Assembly (NCBI GenBank): GCA_039654915.1 | Contig: CM077594.1 | Span: forward strand, 109,382,893-109,446,892 | Source of the DNA: Aquilaria yunnanensis | Lineage: Eukaryota > Streptophyta > Magnoliopsida > Malvales > Thymelaeaceae | Length of the DNA stretch: 64,000 nucleotides | Direction: 5' to 3' | Part shown: one piece after another, positions 29,498 to 42,100 of the stretch | How positions within the stretch are numbered: the first letter of the stretch is position 1 | Layout: each line of letters starts with the position of its first letter | Made by a program: the position numbers and the translations under genes | Notes under the pieces: generated by a model | Told to the model about the DNA's origin: nothing | The model's input: the letters and a program-made list of their open reading frames with translations, nothing else | Database searches by the model: none

Positions 29498-31166
29498 CCC
29501 CAGGAAGAAGAGGAGGAAGAGGGGAAGGGGGGCTTGCACATGCAACCAAGATAGCTAAGGGACTTGCCTTCTTTTTGGGTTTGGCTCATCATCATCTCCA
29601 TCTTTAGCTTCTTCATCACCTCCTTCCTCACTGTCGCTTGATCCAGGCATATCGACAGTAAGTTGACTGGATTCTTGATATTCCCCTGGTATGGGATACA
29701 TTGGCTGGGTTTCAGTTGACTCTTTCACATTCTCAGCAGCACTAGGTAATCCAGGTTCAGGCTTAGCCTGAAAATTCACATTGCCATTGGCATCTGCACC
29801 ACCTTTGCCATGTCTAGTTTGCTGTGGCATATCATGATTGTGCTGGCCTTTGTAGATAATCTCTGTTATATGACCATCAGCAGATCGCTCAACCTTTTTC
29901 TTGACTGGGCAGTTCAAATGTGTACATTTGTAGTAACTTCTTGGATACTCGCAACCTTTGATTGGCTTTTGTCCATACTTTCGCCAGTTATACCCATCAT
30001 CAGCAGGTTTATCAACAACAAGGGAAACAGATTGATTTCTTCGGTCAGATTGAGAGACCTCTGAAGGTTCTATGCTAGAGTTTCGAGGATTGGAGGTTGA
30101 AGGGGGCATATGAGGCCTAGATTCTTCATGATTTGACAATGATTGATGTGCTTGCAAGTCTGAAGGAGCACCTGCAGCAGGTTGATATTCTGATTGACCA
30201 AATACATGAGGTTGGCTAAATGCAGCTTGAGCTGTAACTTGTGCCAATGCCTGCTGATGGGATATTCCAAAGGGGCTCTGCATGGTTTAAGGGATAAGGT
30301 ATGTGAAGAACTGGTGCATATTCAAGATATTTCCATCAAAAGAAGACTATGGCAGGTCTAGACAATGTGAGTGAAGATTAAAAACTCCTGGGCTACAATT
30401 TCAAATGACAGCATAATGTTAGTAACAAATAAGGCAATGACAGAAAATTTTCAGCAAGCATATCACTTATTTTACCATCTAAGGCTAGGCTCAATTTTAA
30501 AATGACTTCAATGAAGAAGTGCTCGATGAACCGCCAGAATTCCCCTTTGAAACACACACGTAAGTGCAAACAAATGTAACTATTAGTCAGCTATGCAGTT
30601 CTCCAGGACGCAACAGAACATTTGTAAATCGAAGATCTCTTCCTAAACATTTGAGCAACTAATCAGCTAAAATCTCTTTGACACTAATTGGCTACAACCT
30701 CAATACTATAGCATAGCCATGAATCAATCACCTGAGGGGAGAGGGGGAAGAAGCCTGGCGAACCAAGCAAGCCAGAAGGGCTCAGCCCAGCAGGAACAGT
30801 GAACCATGGAGACCTAGCAGCCATCAAATCAAATGGCCTGCTTTGCTTGAACCCAGAATCTTTTTCAGCCCCATCTTTCGAACCCACCTCCACCGTCGAA
30901 CTATCAGGCGAACTGTTGCCTAGAAAGAGGGGCCGAGCCCCCGGCGAAGCCATGGCTCCGGCCAGAAGCTGAGTGAAGGACCTTTGGTCATTGGGATCAG
31001 AATAAGAGTCAGCAAAGAATGAGGAGACCAGAGTCATGGGTCCCGGACTTAGGCCCAGACCGCCCGCTAGAAAACTCTCCATGGCCGGCCTTGGCGGCAG
31101 AGTTATAGTCGGCCGCGTTGGCACAGCAAGTTTTGATTTTGCTGCCTCTGCCTGCTTATCCGCCAT
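28354..31166 (-). CDS. Group I WRKY transcription factor (WRKY3/WRKY4-like)
   Basis: Four coding exons on the minus strand: 31166-30732, 30277-29568, 29418-29263 and 28633-28354, totalling 1581 nt (526 aa). Two WRKY domains bind W-box DNA (TTGAC core). The N-terminal one has WRKYGQK at about 243-249 and the zinc ligands C-x4-C...H-x-H ending GQHNH. The C-terminal one has WRKYGQK at about 419-425 and ends EGKHNH, with the conserved intron after the PR of its GNPHPR motif. The N-terminus carries SP-rich blocks ([39 protein letters not shown]), as in Arabidopsis WRKY3/4 and other group I members; these are possible MAPK targets. An acidic linker ([17 protein letters not shown]) precedes a basic PNPKRR motif. 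The exon 2 donor is GC, not GT. The long CT tract in the leader is listed separately. Confidence 0.96.
28813..28835. repeat. G-rich tract (G14-AA-G7) in WRKY intron
   Basis: Runs of 14 and 7 G on the plus strand separated by AA, inside the last intron of the WRKY gene. Confidence 0.85.
29419..29567 (-). other. GC-AG intron of the WRKY gene
   Basis: Exon 2 must end in phase 2 (AGAAG) for exon 3 (G AAT AAT TCT, acceptor GGGCTACAG) to continue the conserved frame. The base pair after AGAAG is GC in AG|GCAAGT, a donor that is consensus apart from the T to C change. A nearby GT (CAA|GTCCC) gives the wrong phase. The intron also contains a GA tract (29467-29494). Confidence 0.85.
29467..29494. repeat. 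(GA)n microsatellite in WRKY intron
   Basis: Perfect GA run of about 28 bp in the short intron between WRKY exons 2 and 3, reading CT on the transcript and so adding to the intron polypyrimidine content. Confidence 0.85.
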
Positions 31167-31300
31167 GAAAACAACAATCCCCTTTTCTTGTTCCCCTGTG
31201 CTCGTCTTTTTGTCTGTTTCTAAGTACGAAAGAGGAGACTTTTGTTCCTCGCCGCTTCACCTTATGGTTCTGCTCCCTGAATCTGCTCTCCCCTTTCCTC

Positions 31301-31301
<1 letters not shown>

Positions 31302-31337
<36 letters not shown>
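31302..31337. repeat. (CT)n microsatellite in WRKY leader
   Basis: Perfect CT run of about 35 bp, about 140 bp upstream of the minus-strand WRKY start codon; it reads GA on the sense strand. GA/CT tracts near plant transcription start sites are common and can be bound by GAGA-type factors. No function is shown here. Confidence 0.8.
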
Positions 31338-31339
31338 AA

Positions 31340-32646
31340 TCAGTTAGTTCTTTTTGGCAGATAGTTTCGTGCCATCTCGAACTTGAGTTAACAAAAAGTC
31401 TACGGAGCAGAAATGGGAAAAGGGACGTTTATTTGCAAAATAATCTATTCCGAAAAAAAAAAATAATGCTCTTGGCTGCCTCACTGTTTCTGCACGGCTG
31501 TAAAGTAAGCAGCCTTGACCTTGAGGCTTGACTTGAGGATTTTAGTTGAGCTTGAGCCAACCAAAAGAAAAAAGTAGTAGCTGTATTAAAGATTGAGCAT
31601 TAATCTTTAATTAATGAAGTACTTAACGTCAAAATTGTGATAATATCAGCTAAAACAGATGAAACACAAACATCCATCATCTTTGGGTTAAAAATTGGAA
31701 ACTTATTGCGTTTTTATGTAGATAATGCTACATAAAAAATGCTGAGAAAACTTATACAAAGTGAATTATATAAACTACAACATGAAGAGTTGTTAGACGA
31801 TTCAATTTTAAGTGGGGTCTTACATAGATTTTATCAGCAACTTTAAGTGGAGTCTTGCATCAAGGAAAGTGGCTTATTTCATATACCTTGATTTGAGGCT
31901 CATTTCTAGGGTTTTTAATCTTGAGACAAAAAAGAATTTGATACACTAATGAGCCAAGTTCAAACCTAATGATACTTTGCTTTCAAACTTATTAAGCGTA
32001 ATTAGCCTTTAGGCATTATGGACTATGGTTATTAAATTACTCCTTCAAGTTTTAAAACTTTTAGTTACTACGTGTTGAAAAATAACTATTATATGTGGAA
32101 ATAAATTATAAGTATTATAAAGTAATGATAGACTTACATCTAACTCCCTAACGTTTGAAAAGAATTATTCATTGATTTTATTGAACACAATGAGCTTTGT
32201 AGCCAAGCTCAAGCATGAATGATAGTACCGTTATGTTATTGAGCTTAATCTTGAGTTCAAATAGTCAAGTTAAGCTTATAAGCATAGATTAATTTAATTC
32301 GACAATTTACAATCATCCTTTTCTTACATTTAGTTTTACATCAATCACAGTCTATCGGATAAAAAAATGTCCTAAGGCACTAGCCAACAATACATTCATT
32401 GTATTGATTTTCTTTTTACACCTAACATTGAATATAGGACCTTGATCAACTGACAAATTATTACTGCCTCCAGTAACATTTAACAGTTTTGACTTTTCAA
32501 ATTTATGCTTGACTTGATAATCGTCTTTTATAAAATACGTATAAATATATGAAGTTGTCTATAAATAAAATCTCATAGTTTCTAAATATTAATTTTAATA
32601 ATTTTTTAAACAACAATTAATACATTAAAGTTGAGCTAAACAAATA
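31340..32646. other. WRKY upstream region and AT-rich intergenic DNA
   Basis: The first few hundred bases probably contain the WRKY promoter. Beyond about 31500, words such as TTGAGCTTGAGCC and AGCCAAGCTCAAGC recur (31540, 32200, 32250), typical of old plant intergenic repeats. No gene is seen. Confidence 0.4.
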
Positions 32647-33503
32647 CTCTTTTTGTCTCATATTCTTTGCACCGTATTCCTTTTTGAGTTGTCTCAAATT
32701 CTTTGCACGGTTTCCTTTTTTAGTAAGTTTTCCTAAACAACTTTACAATTATACCCCCTCCTCATCTACTCTTCTCTTGTTCGTTTTGAACATGCTATGT
32801 TTCTCCGATCCCCTTGTTAGCCACTACCGACATGGTCAAGGCAGCCAATCAGGGTAGCAGGTGGCGAGGCAAGAAGATCAGAATGGTAAGTGACGGGTAC
32901 ATTGGAAGTGAGAGGCGATGAGGCGATAAGGCGATGGGTCGACAAGGTGATGAGGGGAGGACATCAAGGAGCCTGAATCGACAAGATGAGGAGAAGATCG
33001 AAGGGGGTTTAGGCTGAGAATCATGATCGGCGACAAATGGATTTGACGAGGGATTAGTGCTCCGACGACGAGACAATGAAGATAGAAACAAGAAGGTCGA
33101 AGACCTGTCGGAGGTGAAAGGCCAAATCGGAGCAAGAGGCAATCGAAGTGAGCTCGAGATCGACGCTACTGGGAAGAAGATGAAGTCGATGATCGTCGTG
33201 ATTGAGGATCTGCAGGCAGCAGCGTTGAGGATAGAAGTGGAGAGGCGAAGACGACAAAAGCAAAGAGATCGACAACGGGAATCGACTCATTGGGGTCAAA
33301 ATTGACACTTCGGTGATAGCAATTGATGTGTCGAAGGACTAAAATCGACGCGATGACAAACGAATTGTGGTTGACCGGCAGGGTATGGGACGGCGAATCA
33401 TCTGACGTTGCAAAAGGGCAAAGTTGTCCAAAACGTGCAAAATGTTACTCACCTAAAAAGCCGTGCAAAGTCAAATGGTGTAGTCAATGTGAGATGGAGA
33501 AAG
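32647..33503. mobile_element. Stowaway-like TIR element with GC-rich core, 857 bp
   Basis: The left end CTCTTTTTGTCTCA and the inverted right end (CTTTCTCCATCTCA) are flanked by TA on each side (32645-32646, 33504-33505). Subterminal GCACGGTTTCCTTTTTTAG and CTAAAAAGCCGTGC also pair. The core (about 32770-33420) is GC-rich, with repeated GGCGATGAGGCGATAAGGCG-like words and no transposase. It is longer than typical Stowaway MITEs, so it may be an internally expanded derivative. Confidence 0.65.
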
Positions 33504-35700
33504 TATTATAGAACAAACGGTGATTTACTTGTTCTAGTCACAAACAAATCTGAGCGATTTAGATATATGTGGTCTTAATATTTTAGGGATTTTGGTGAAA
33601 GGGGTTACATATGTTTATGAGTATAACAAACTCTCATATAACAAAGATTCATAACTTAATATTAACTAATGATAAAATGGAGAAAGTCAATTTATTGGGT
33701 AAACTATACCATTGATCTCAAACTTATAATTATCATTGCAAACCTTGTATTTGACCTTTGTTTCATTGCATATTGGTCTCAAACCATTATAAAGTGTTCC
33801 ACATTGATATCTAACTCTACAAGAAGATTAAGTTAGCACATAAACCTAATTTACAAAAAGGAAGCGGATAACTTAAATAATTTATTTATTATATAAAAAA
33901 ATCATAGAAAATTTGAATTTACTATAATATAATTAACAAACTGTTTAAATAAAAAATTACAAATTTTATGTTTTATAGTTACCTTAGAGTTGGCGAATTT
34001 TGCAGGGATAAAGACCAATATGCAATAGCTTCAAATAATTGGGACAAATATACAGTAAAAAATGAGGTTGAGGGCTAATTTCCAATAGTAATTATAGGTG
34101 ATATCCAACCAAGGTTTGTGTGCTTTGAAAGGTGATGTAAGGCAGGAGAAACTTGCAACAAAAACAAAGTCAGAGGTCCCCAAAGTTGTGTATCAAGAAA
34201 ACTTTCTATTACTTAAGTCAGCTAAAGTACCTTGTGTTCCAAGGCAAATGGTTCCCTATAACTTGGAATGTAACCCTATTATCTCTTTTCTTATTTGGTC
34301 CTAAATTCTTCATTCAACCTCTCTTCCATCTTGGCCAAATGCTGATGGATAATGCTTATATTGATAACCTTTGATTCCTCTAGGACTTTATCCTTACTTT
34401 GTTGATCCTCTAATGAATCTACATTACACCTTGGGTGTTGGGGGGTGTATTGGTATTCCCCTAATGGCTCTTTGCTCCATCACTCATTAACTGAAGAAAA
34501 GTTCTTTAGATCTTCTATAAGAATTGCTCCTGCAAATCCTCTAGTAAAGAATGCTTGAAGGCATTGAATTGGTCATCATTCATTAGTGCAGGTGCTTTTG
34601 CTCTTGTCGAATCACGAGGTAAAAAAGAAAGATTAGCCCATTTATCCTAACATCTAGAATGTTGGTATGAGTTTTTAAGATCAATAAAAAAGAACCCGAT
34701 CCACCATTGTCCTAATGTCATCCTAGACCTCTTCATGTCTAGTTTCAGTACGCAAGCATGACTCCATATTTCAACCACCATTATACATTCATTTTCTCAT
34801 ATGGGGCAAGTTAATATCCAACCAATGTTTATGTGCTTGAAATGTAGTTGACTAAGGCAAGAGCCAAAGATAAAGTTAGATATTTTTGGAATTGTGTATT
34901 CGCTGGGAACCTCAAATTAAGTTAGCAAAAGAATCAAAGGCAAGTTTACCAGTGATTTTGAGAAGTTGTGCAAAAGTAACTAGGGTTTTCCATGAGATCT
35001 CTTGTATAAGCATTGTACCTTGTGTTCCATCGCAAGACCTTCCATTCAATTTGGATTGTAACCTCGTGATTTAAGGGATATAAGAGGTCTCGTTTCCTAT
35101 TGGTCTCAAACCCTTTTTTCCAATATTTACCCGCCTTTAATAAGCCCACAATTATAGCTCTAACAGGTTCTAGTTATGGGTTCAAGCCTAACATGGTATT
35201 TTGACTAGGTACTTAAGAAATTAAAGTTGGTTACACTCATTTTTTAGAATCATTACATAACAAAAAATTTTACCAATTTTTATTTGACTGGGTACTTAAG
35301 AAATTAAAGTTAGTTACACTCACTTACCATTGAGATTTACAGTTTCAAAAAATTTGTACCTTTCCTTTTTTTTTTATGACACCATTATATACTTCCAAAA
35401 AACACGTACTAAATTTTTCACCTTTTCCTCCTATATTCTAAAAGGAAAAGAAAAAAGAAAAAAATTATAAAATATTAGAGAGAGAGAGAGAGAGAGAGAG
35501 AGAAGAATTTTAGGAGGAACTTGGGAGTCTTGGCAATTCTAACTCTCCTTTGAGGTTAGAAGCAAAAGTCAAAAGCAGGCAAGAAAAGGGGGGTCGAATG
35601 TCTCCACTTGACTTGTAGCCCTTCAAGACCGGCACCACTTGCTTATCAGTTGAGAAAGGCGAAAGCCACAACAAACAACTCACATTGGCTTCCGCTCGAG
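33504..35700. other. Intergenic repeat remnants
   Basis: A gapped TIR-like pair at about 33699-34100 (GGGTAAACTATACCATTG and CCAATAGTAATTATAGG) suggests a small MULE-like remnant. Two diverged direct copies of one segment lie at about 34095-34275 and 34808-35068, sharing ATATCCAACCAANGTTT and TACCTTGTGTTCCA; this looks like retroelement debris. A 40-bp word around TACTTAAGAAATTAAAGTT is repeated at 35199 and 35283. A GA microsatellite lies at 35476-35502. No gene is supported. Confidence 0.45.
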
Positions 35701-35778
35701 AAATGTTGTATCAATCACAATGCCACAAGACGGTACGGCCAATTAAAGTTGAAACAGGAGAGACCTTGACTTTGGTCT

Positions 35779-35779
<1 letters not shown>

Positions 35780-35821
<42 letters not shown>
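35780..35821. repeat. (C)42 homopolymer
   Basis: Forty-two consecutive C bases, the longest homopolymer in the window, in non-coding DNA. Confidence 0.9.
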
Positions 35822-35823
<2 letters not shown>

Positions 35824-38691
35824 TTCTTTTTCCCTCTTTTTCTGATACATACACATTTCTGCTAAATCAACAACTTATGATTGGTTTAATACTCGGAAGT
35901 TAGAAGTTGTTGCATTAAGTTTAACTCATTGCTCATTATATGTATCAAATTAATGTATAAAAATTGAATAAAAAATCACTATAAATAAAGAAATTATCTT
36001 TTAAAAGTTTGAATCAAACACGTAGCCGAAATGTGTATACAGTACATACATTGAGTTAAGTCTGACGTGGGGTAAGAATAAGATGTGACAATTAAGAGGA
36101 TGAGAGAAGTAAATGTGATGGTTGTTTGGAATTTGGAGAAGAAAACAAAAAAAAAATGTGATGGTGAAGGCTGAAGAGACGACTGGGAGATGTGGACCCT
36201 CGGCATCGTTATCGTAGTGCCGTGCACGGCCCTCGGCGAAACTGCGAAAGCAAACTGTACACTACAACTGACTTGGGCTTATGGGCCCATCCAGCAAGCA
36301 AGTGGACCATTTCAAAATATCATGGACTTATCCAATTTAATTCAGTTTCCTGTCCCTCCCGACCCACTCGCTTGAAATAACATTTATGATTTATGTTCCG
36401 AGAGCTGCTATATTTCTTTTCTTGCTTTTTTTTCTTTTCTTTTTGTTTGATTTTTAAAACAAAAATTATAGTACTAGCTATAGATCTCAAAATTTATGTG
36501 CAGAATATTTAATGGATAACAAAAGTAATTCGCGAGTAACAAAACGGTAAACCAACCTGGGGTCCTAGACCATTGAACAGGTAGGCCTCTCAACTTCTAG
36601 TAGATGATGATGAGTCCAGCATAACTTGGAGCTGTAGCTCCCCCATCCTCATCCGCAGTTTTCAATCAGATTTGGATTTCGGTTTGAATCAAATTAGTTC
36701 ATTTTTATGCCTCTTATTGTAACTAATCTTGTCCAACATTATTTATCAAATTTTATGGTAAATGTAATTTCTTTCCAATCCTAATATTCAAGGTTGATTC
36801 AAAACTCTTAAATTGTAGATTTTAATAAAAAACAGACAATTATGGATATAAGTTTTCTTCTTGTGGGATTCACTAGAATCTCAGTTCTATTAAGATATCA
36901 TAATGCTTGACAATAGATATGAAGACAATTGCATATAATAAAGTTAGTTTTTATTTTTTTTAGGTTTTGTAGATAGCCTTTTATTTTTCATAGATATTCA
37001 TTTTCATGCATTTGATACTTAATTGGTTTTATCACTGTCTAGTCATTGTTAGTTTAGTTTGGGGTTTGTTTCTGTTATTTATAAATTTTCTATTCCAAAT
37101 TTATTCTAGTTTACATGAAAAGTTTGATTTAATCCGATTCTTTTTTTATTATTCAGCATTATAGGAACAAGTATTTTTTTAGTGACTAATTTTATATTCA
37201 TATTACAATTATTAGTTTACAAAATATCATTTGACTTACTTTTAATTAGAATGAAATACCTTTTATTTAAAAAAAAAAACCAACTTCTGATTGTCTTACA
37301 AAGTAAAAGTAGAGTTACGAGGGTTACTCATTTTCTTTGGCTCTTTCATCATTTTAGATCTGAGAAGCATAGAGCAAGGGCTTCGCTGTGTGTCCGATAT
37401 GATTTTTTTAGGCAATGTTATATATGCACCCTACCCTATCCCTATGTGCACCATAACCATATAGTTACTCTTTTGCCCTCACGTTAATTTAGTAATTCCT
37501 AAAGTATCCTTTCCCCCTCCTAGCCGCAGCACGATCGACGCGATCATCGTCATCCTTTACAGTTGTTGCCCTTTTCGTTGCCAGGATCCCACGCCGGCAT
37601 GCCATTTTTTCCGGGAGTCATCAGTCACGAGCTTCAGTGATCTTCGGCTGGATCATGGTTGCAGTAGTGACATCAATGCCGGAAACCATCAGCCCTTCGT
37701 CTTCCATTGGATGCAACGAAATCAGGAGAAGTGGTTGAGCGACAACATCTGGACGACAAGGTACGATGGTGGTGGCGTCTGATTTGTGATCCTTCACTAT
37801 GGTTTACGGTGGGTGATGAAGAATTGAAGCGGCAGACCGGCAGTGATGGCCCTGTTCGTAGTCGCAGACTTTTTTTTTTTTTTTGCCAAACTATATAAAT
37901 CACCTAAACTTTGTTTAAAACTTGCAATATTGCCCTATAATTCAAAAAGCTTTTTTCTTCTCCTCTATACTGGATATTCAAATTGTATTTATATATGACT
38001 TCTTATCTTTGTACCAATATATGAACAAATGTGATATATGTGTAATATTTTTGTAACATATCTTTGATCTCATTTATACATACATATTTTGTACATATCT
38101 GACACTTATTTTATGAATCGAGTTATATACATATCTATCATCTAATTTGCATATATTTTTAATTTTGACAGGAAGCGGAATTTGTTACGTTCACACTTAT
38201 TTTTTAATAAGAGGTTAAACCCGTACATACTATTAAGTATGCAACAAATAAATCTATAATCTTGTTTATACATATCTCACATATTATTTATACAAATCGC
38301 TCACTTTTTTTATATATTGGATTTGCATATATTTAAAATCTAATTTGAATATATTTCTAATTTTAAAGGAGACTCAAATTCGATGTATTCAAATTTATTT
38401 TATACTAAAAATGAGCCTTTCCTTCTCTGGTTTTTATTTCAAAGTGGTTCTCATCCAAACTACTTCATTTTTCGGGCAAAAGGATCATCTCAAAAAAAAA
38501 AAAAAAAACAGAAAACACCCTAAAGCTTGCTATCTCATCATTACCAAATTATCGTGGCCGGGACTAATATGCTTAAAGTTGGCATGCACGACGCAGTTCA
38601 CACGAATTGCATCGCATTATCGCAACAGCGACAGGGCGCCCACAAAAAATTGGGAGAGAGAAGGACACTTTTTTTTTTTTTTATAATTTTA
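35822..38691. other. AT-rich intergenic DNA with one GC-rich patch
   Basis: A GC-richer island at about 37500-37870 resembles the cores of nearby TIR elements, but I found no matching terminal repeats. An imperfect tandem duplication of about 188 bp lies at about 38147-38410 (TCTAATTTG, ATATATTT, CTAATTTTA blocks). No gene is seen. Confidence 0.4.
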
Positions 38692-39184
38692 GGGAAAGTT
38701 ACAATTAGGCCAAACTATATATTTGGCCCCTGAACTTACCCAACTTGCACCAGTTGGTTCACAACTCAGTACTCAGTAAATATAAGTCCCTGAATTTTGA
38801 AAAACTATGCAAATTAGTCTATTAGCTTAGACAAATTGATGGGAAAATTGCAAAAGTCCTCTTGATCTCTTTTATTTTGGCACATGAGATACTCTTAATT
38901 TAAAATCATTCAAATAAACTATCTCTTTTACCTGAACTTTCATTGCTAGGTAAATGAGATAGTTTATTTAAATGATTTTAAACTAAGAGTACTTCATGTG
39001 CCATAACAAAAGAGATCAAGAGGACTTTTGCAATTTCCCATTCATATGTTTGAGCTAATGAACTAACTCGTATAGTTTTTCAAAGTTCAAGAACTTATAT
39101 TTACTGAGTACTAAGTTGTGGACTAACTCGCGCGAGTTGGGTAAGTTTAGGGGCCAAATATATAGTTTAGTTTTACAATTACCC
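38692..39184. mobile_element. Composite fold-back element (hairpin within hairpin)
   Basis: The outer arms pair end to end: GGCCAAACTATATATTTGGC on the left is matched in inverted orientation by GGGGCCAAATATATAGTTTA on the right, continuing through ACTCAGTAAATATAAGT. The middle (38841-39039) is a second, tighter palindrome that starts GGGAAAATTGCAAAAGTCCTC-like and ends with its inverse. Nearly the whole 493 bp is self-complementary. No coding capacity is seen. Confidence 0.75.
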
Positions 39185-42100
39185 TAAAATTTATACTAAC
39201 TTACAGTTTGTTTGTTTTTTTTTTAAACCTACACTTTATCACTTAGTTTTTTAATATTCTTCAATAATAACTTTTTAAGTTGCAATTTGAACTGTATGAT
39301 AGTCATTTTTCAGTAATATCGGCATCTCTAATATTTTTTTATAGTTAATATACATTTTAAATTATCAAAATTTTCTTTCTATAAATACATTTTTCTTTCT
39401 ATAAATGCATATCAGTATTTTTTAAAGGTCGGCTAGTTATGAGAAAAAATATAAAAAATCTTGAAATTACTTGAATATGGTTATTAAATAGTTTAATTAA
39501 GATTTTAGAAGTTATTGTTGGACACCATAAAGGAATAGGGGTAAAGTGTAGGTTTTTTAAAATAGAGAGGTAAAGTGTAGGTTAGATTAAACAATAGGGG
39601 GGATTTTGTAATTTACCCTTTAAAAAAAAGTTTGTATTCCTACTCGTCAACTTATCTTAGAAGTACAAGCTCTTTGAAAACTTTAATCATGTTAGTGATA
39701 TTTTGAATCCAGTTAGCGGATGGAAATACACTTCACGCTTATTAGCCTTAATTCTTTTACTCCTATAAGTTTTCATGTTTTGTCAAATTAGTCATAAAAA
39801 TTTTCAAATTTTGCCGAAGTGATCTTAAAACGCTTCAACTTACCACAATATTCCCAATTTCTTAAAAATGTGAATCCTTCTGGTCCATCTTTTTATTGCT
39901 CATTCATTATCTCCCTTGAAGTAATTATCCTTGTATATGGAGTAATATTTTAATCCTAGTTCCTCTTATTAAAAATGTCATATATTTCATCATTTATTCC
40001 AAGCACGAGCAGTCGCAACAAAGAGAGGGCAATCTCAAGATGAGGAGTCACCGACACAGTGCCACCTAGACGAATCTCTCTGCCCATTAAATGAATCGAT
40101 ATTCAAAATATGACTAATGAGACTAGCATTTCCCAAGGATTAAGATTCATATGGTAAGTCAACACATATTATATAAAAAGTTTTAGGACCGAAAATATTC
40201 ATTCACCTCCACCAATCGTGATGATTTAGATAATCGAATAAGAGATATACTATAATAAGAAACAATGGACTTACCCTCTAAGATATTTTTAAATTAATTT
40301 TGTATACCGATCTAAAGTTTTAAAATCTGCATTTACAGCTCCATTTAAATACAGTTAGTTGTCTTTACTTGAAGGTGTAAAAATACTATTATTATTTTAC
40401 CTTAAATAGAAACAAAATAAAAAAAATTAATCTAAACTGTTTAATAACTATTTCACACCTATATTTGCATAGAATGGTGTGTATTTGATAATTACTAGAT
40501 AGTTTAAATTTTATTTTTTTTTATCTATTTAAGGCCAAAGAACTTTTTCCCTTTATTTGAACAGTACTAAACTAAACCTGTTAAAAAATATGGGCGTTTA
40601 AGTGTAACTTTCTACCAAAATTTGTGGGATACAGGTAATTTACTATAATACTAAGTATCATGGTACCCTTAGCATGTAATAATGTTAACGATAAATTATA
40701 CCATGGGTCACCTAATTTGTTTTGTTTTGTTTTTTTTTTGTTCTAACCGGATACATTTCCTTCAATTTTCGCATAAAGTCCCTTATCCTATATAGCGATT
40801 TCTAATTGGATTTCTTCTATTGTTTCCATCGTTATTTCTAACGGAATCTCAGTAGAAAATGCCTACTCTAGTCCCTAGATTTTCTTCTCCCCCACAATTC
40901 ACATAGCTAACGCCTCAATCACCATTTTTACCTAACAAATACTCATCATGTCCTACATTTTTTTCTCATCTCCAAACAACCCATGACCCTTCAGTTTTTT
41001 CCTAAATCGAACCGTCATGCTATATGGGCAGAATCCTTACACGCCACATCATGATTCCGAGGTTTCATTGTTATCGTGAGGTCAACCAACAAATTCTCAC
41101 CTCCTTCTTCAAGCCATCTAATTGAGACACTCATCAAGTCATCATCAAAGATCTCAAGGAGAGCATCCAATATATCTCCCTGGAGTCTGTCCCCATGCTT
41201 CTCAACTTTCTGTTCAATTCCTAAAATTATCTAAAACCTATGATCAAGAAGGAACCTTTTTGTTGTTCCCCATTCTCTGCCAATGCCACATTGAATTGGT
41301 GGCAACCCACTTGACTAGCACAATTGCCAACCAGAGGCAAACTTATGTAAATTAAAGTAGAGTCCATGAACCTCACTTTTACTTAAAAAAATGTAAGTAA
41401 AAGGTGTGTAAAAGTAAGAATAGACCCCACTCACTTTAATTTTTTTTTTGGATCCCACTATGCTAAATAAAAATCTAGGAAAAAAAGGCAAACTTATTAA
41501 TATTTTTACAATAAGGGAACTGCTGAAACAAAAATTTGAGTCACTCATTACAAACTTTTTTATTTCCATTCTTCTTTATTATCTTAAAATCATGGGTTAA
41601 ATATAATATTAGCTCTTATACTTTACTTAATTTGTTTAGGTAGCCTTCAACTTATAAGTCACCTTATAGTCACTAAACTTAAAAAACCAAGTAAAGCTCA
41701 AAAGTGTCATGTTGATCCCTCATAGAAGTGTAAATGCATCAAAGAAATAGGTTATTCTCTACTTGTTTTTAGTGTGAAATTATAAACTCTACTATATTTG
41801 GATTATTTTATTCTAAAAAATTAAGATTAATATATTTTTAGGCAATCCACCTTGAAAAGTGGGAGACCACCCTTTAATTTTGTTTGGAAAAATGACTAAA
41901 TGTCTATTGTTTTACATGTAAAAGTAGCAACATTATTTCTCTTTTGAAATTCATTTTTAAATTTTGTAAATAATTTTAAAGACTCATTTAATTTAAAATT
42001 AAATAGAAAGCACATATATTTAGTGACTAGAGAAGTACTTTATTTTGATAACCAATAAAATTTAATAACTTACTTCAAATTAAAATTAAAGGTTGCAATG

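Noticed and set aside
29810..30064. Plus-strand hydrophobic open frame with apparent membrane segments
   Set aside because: Antisense of the first WRKY domain exon; hydrophobicity comes from the complement of Lys/Asn/Asp codons.
36190..36380. Pair of overlapping 60-codon open frames
   Set aside because: Short, in overlapping frames, without splice context or recognisable motif.
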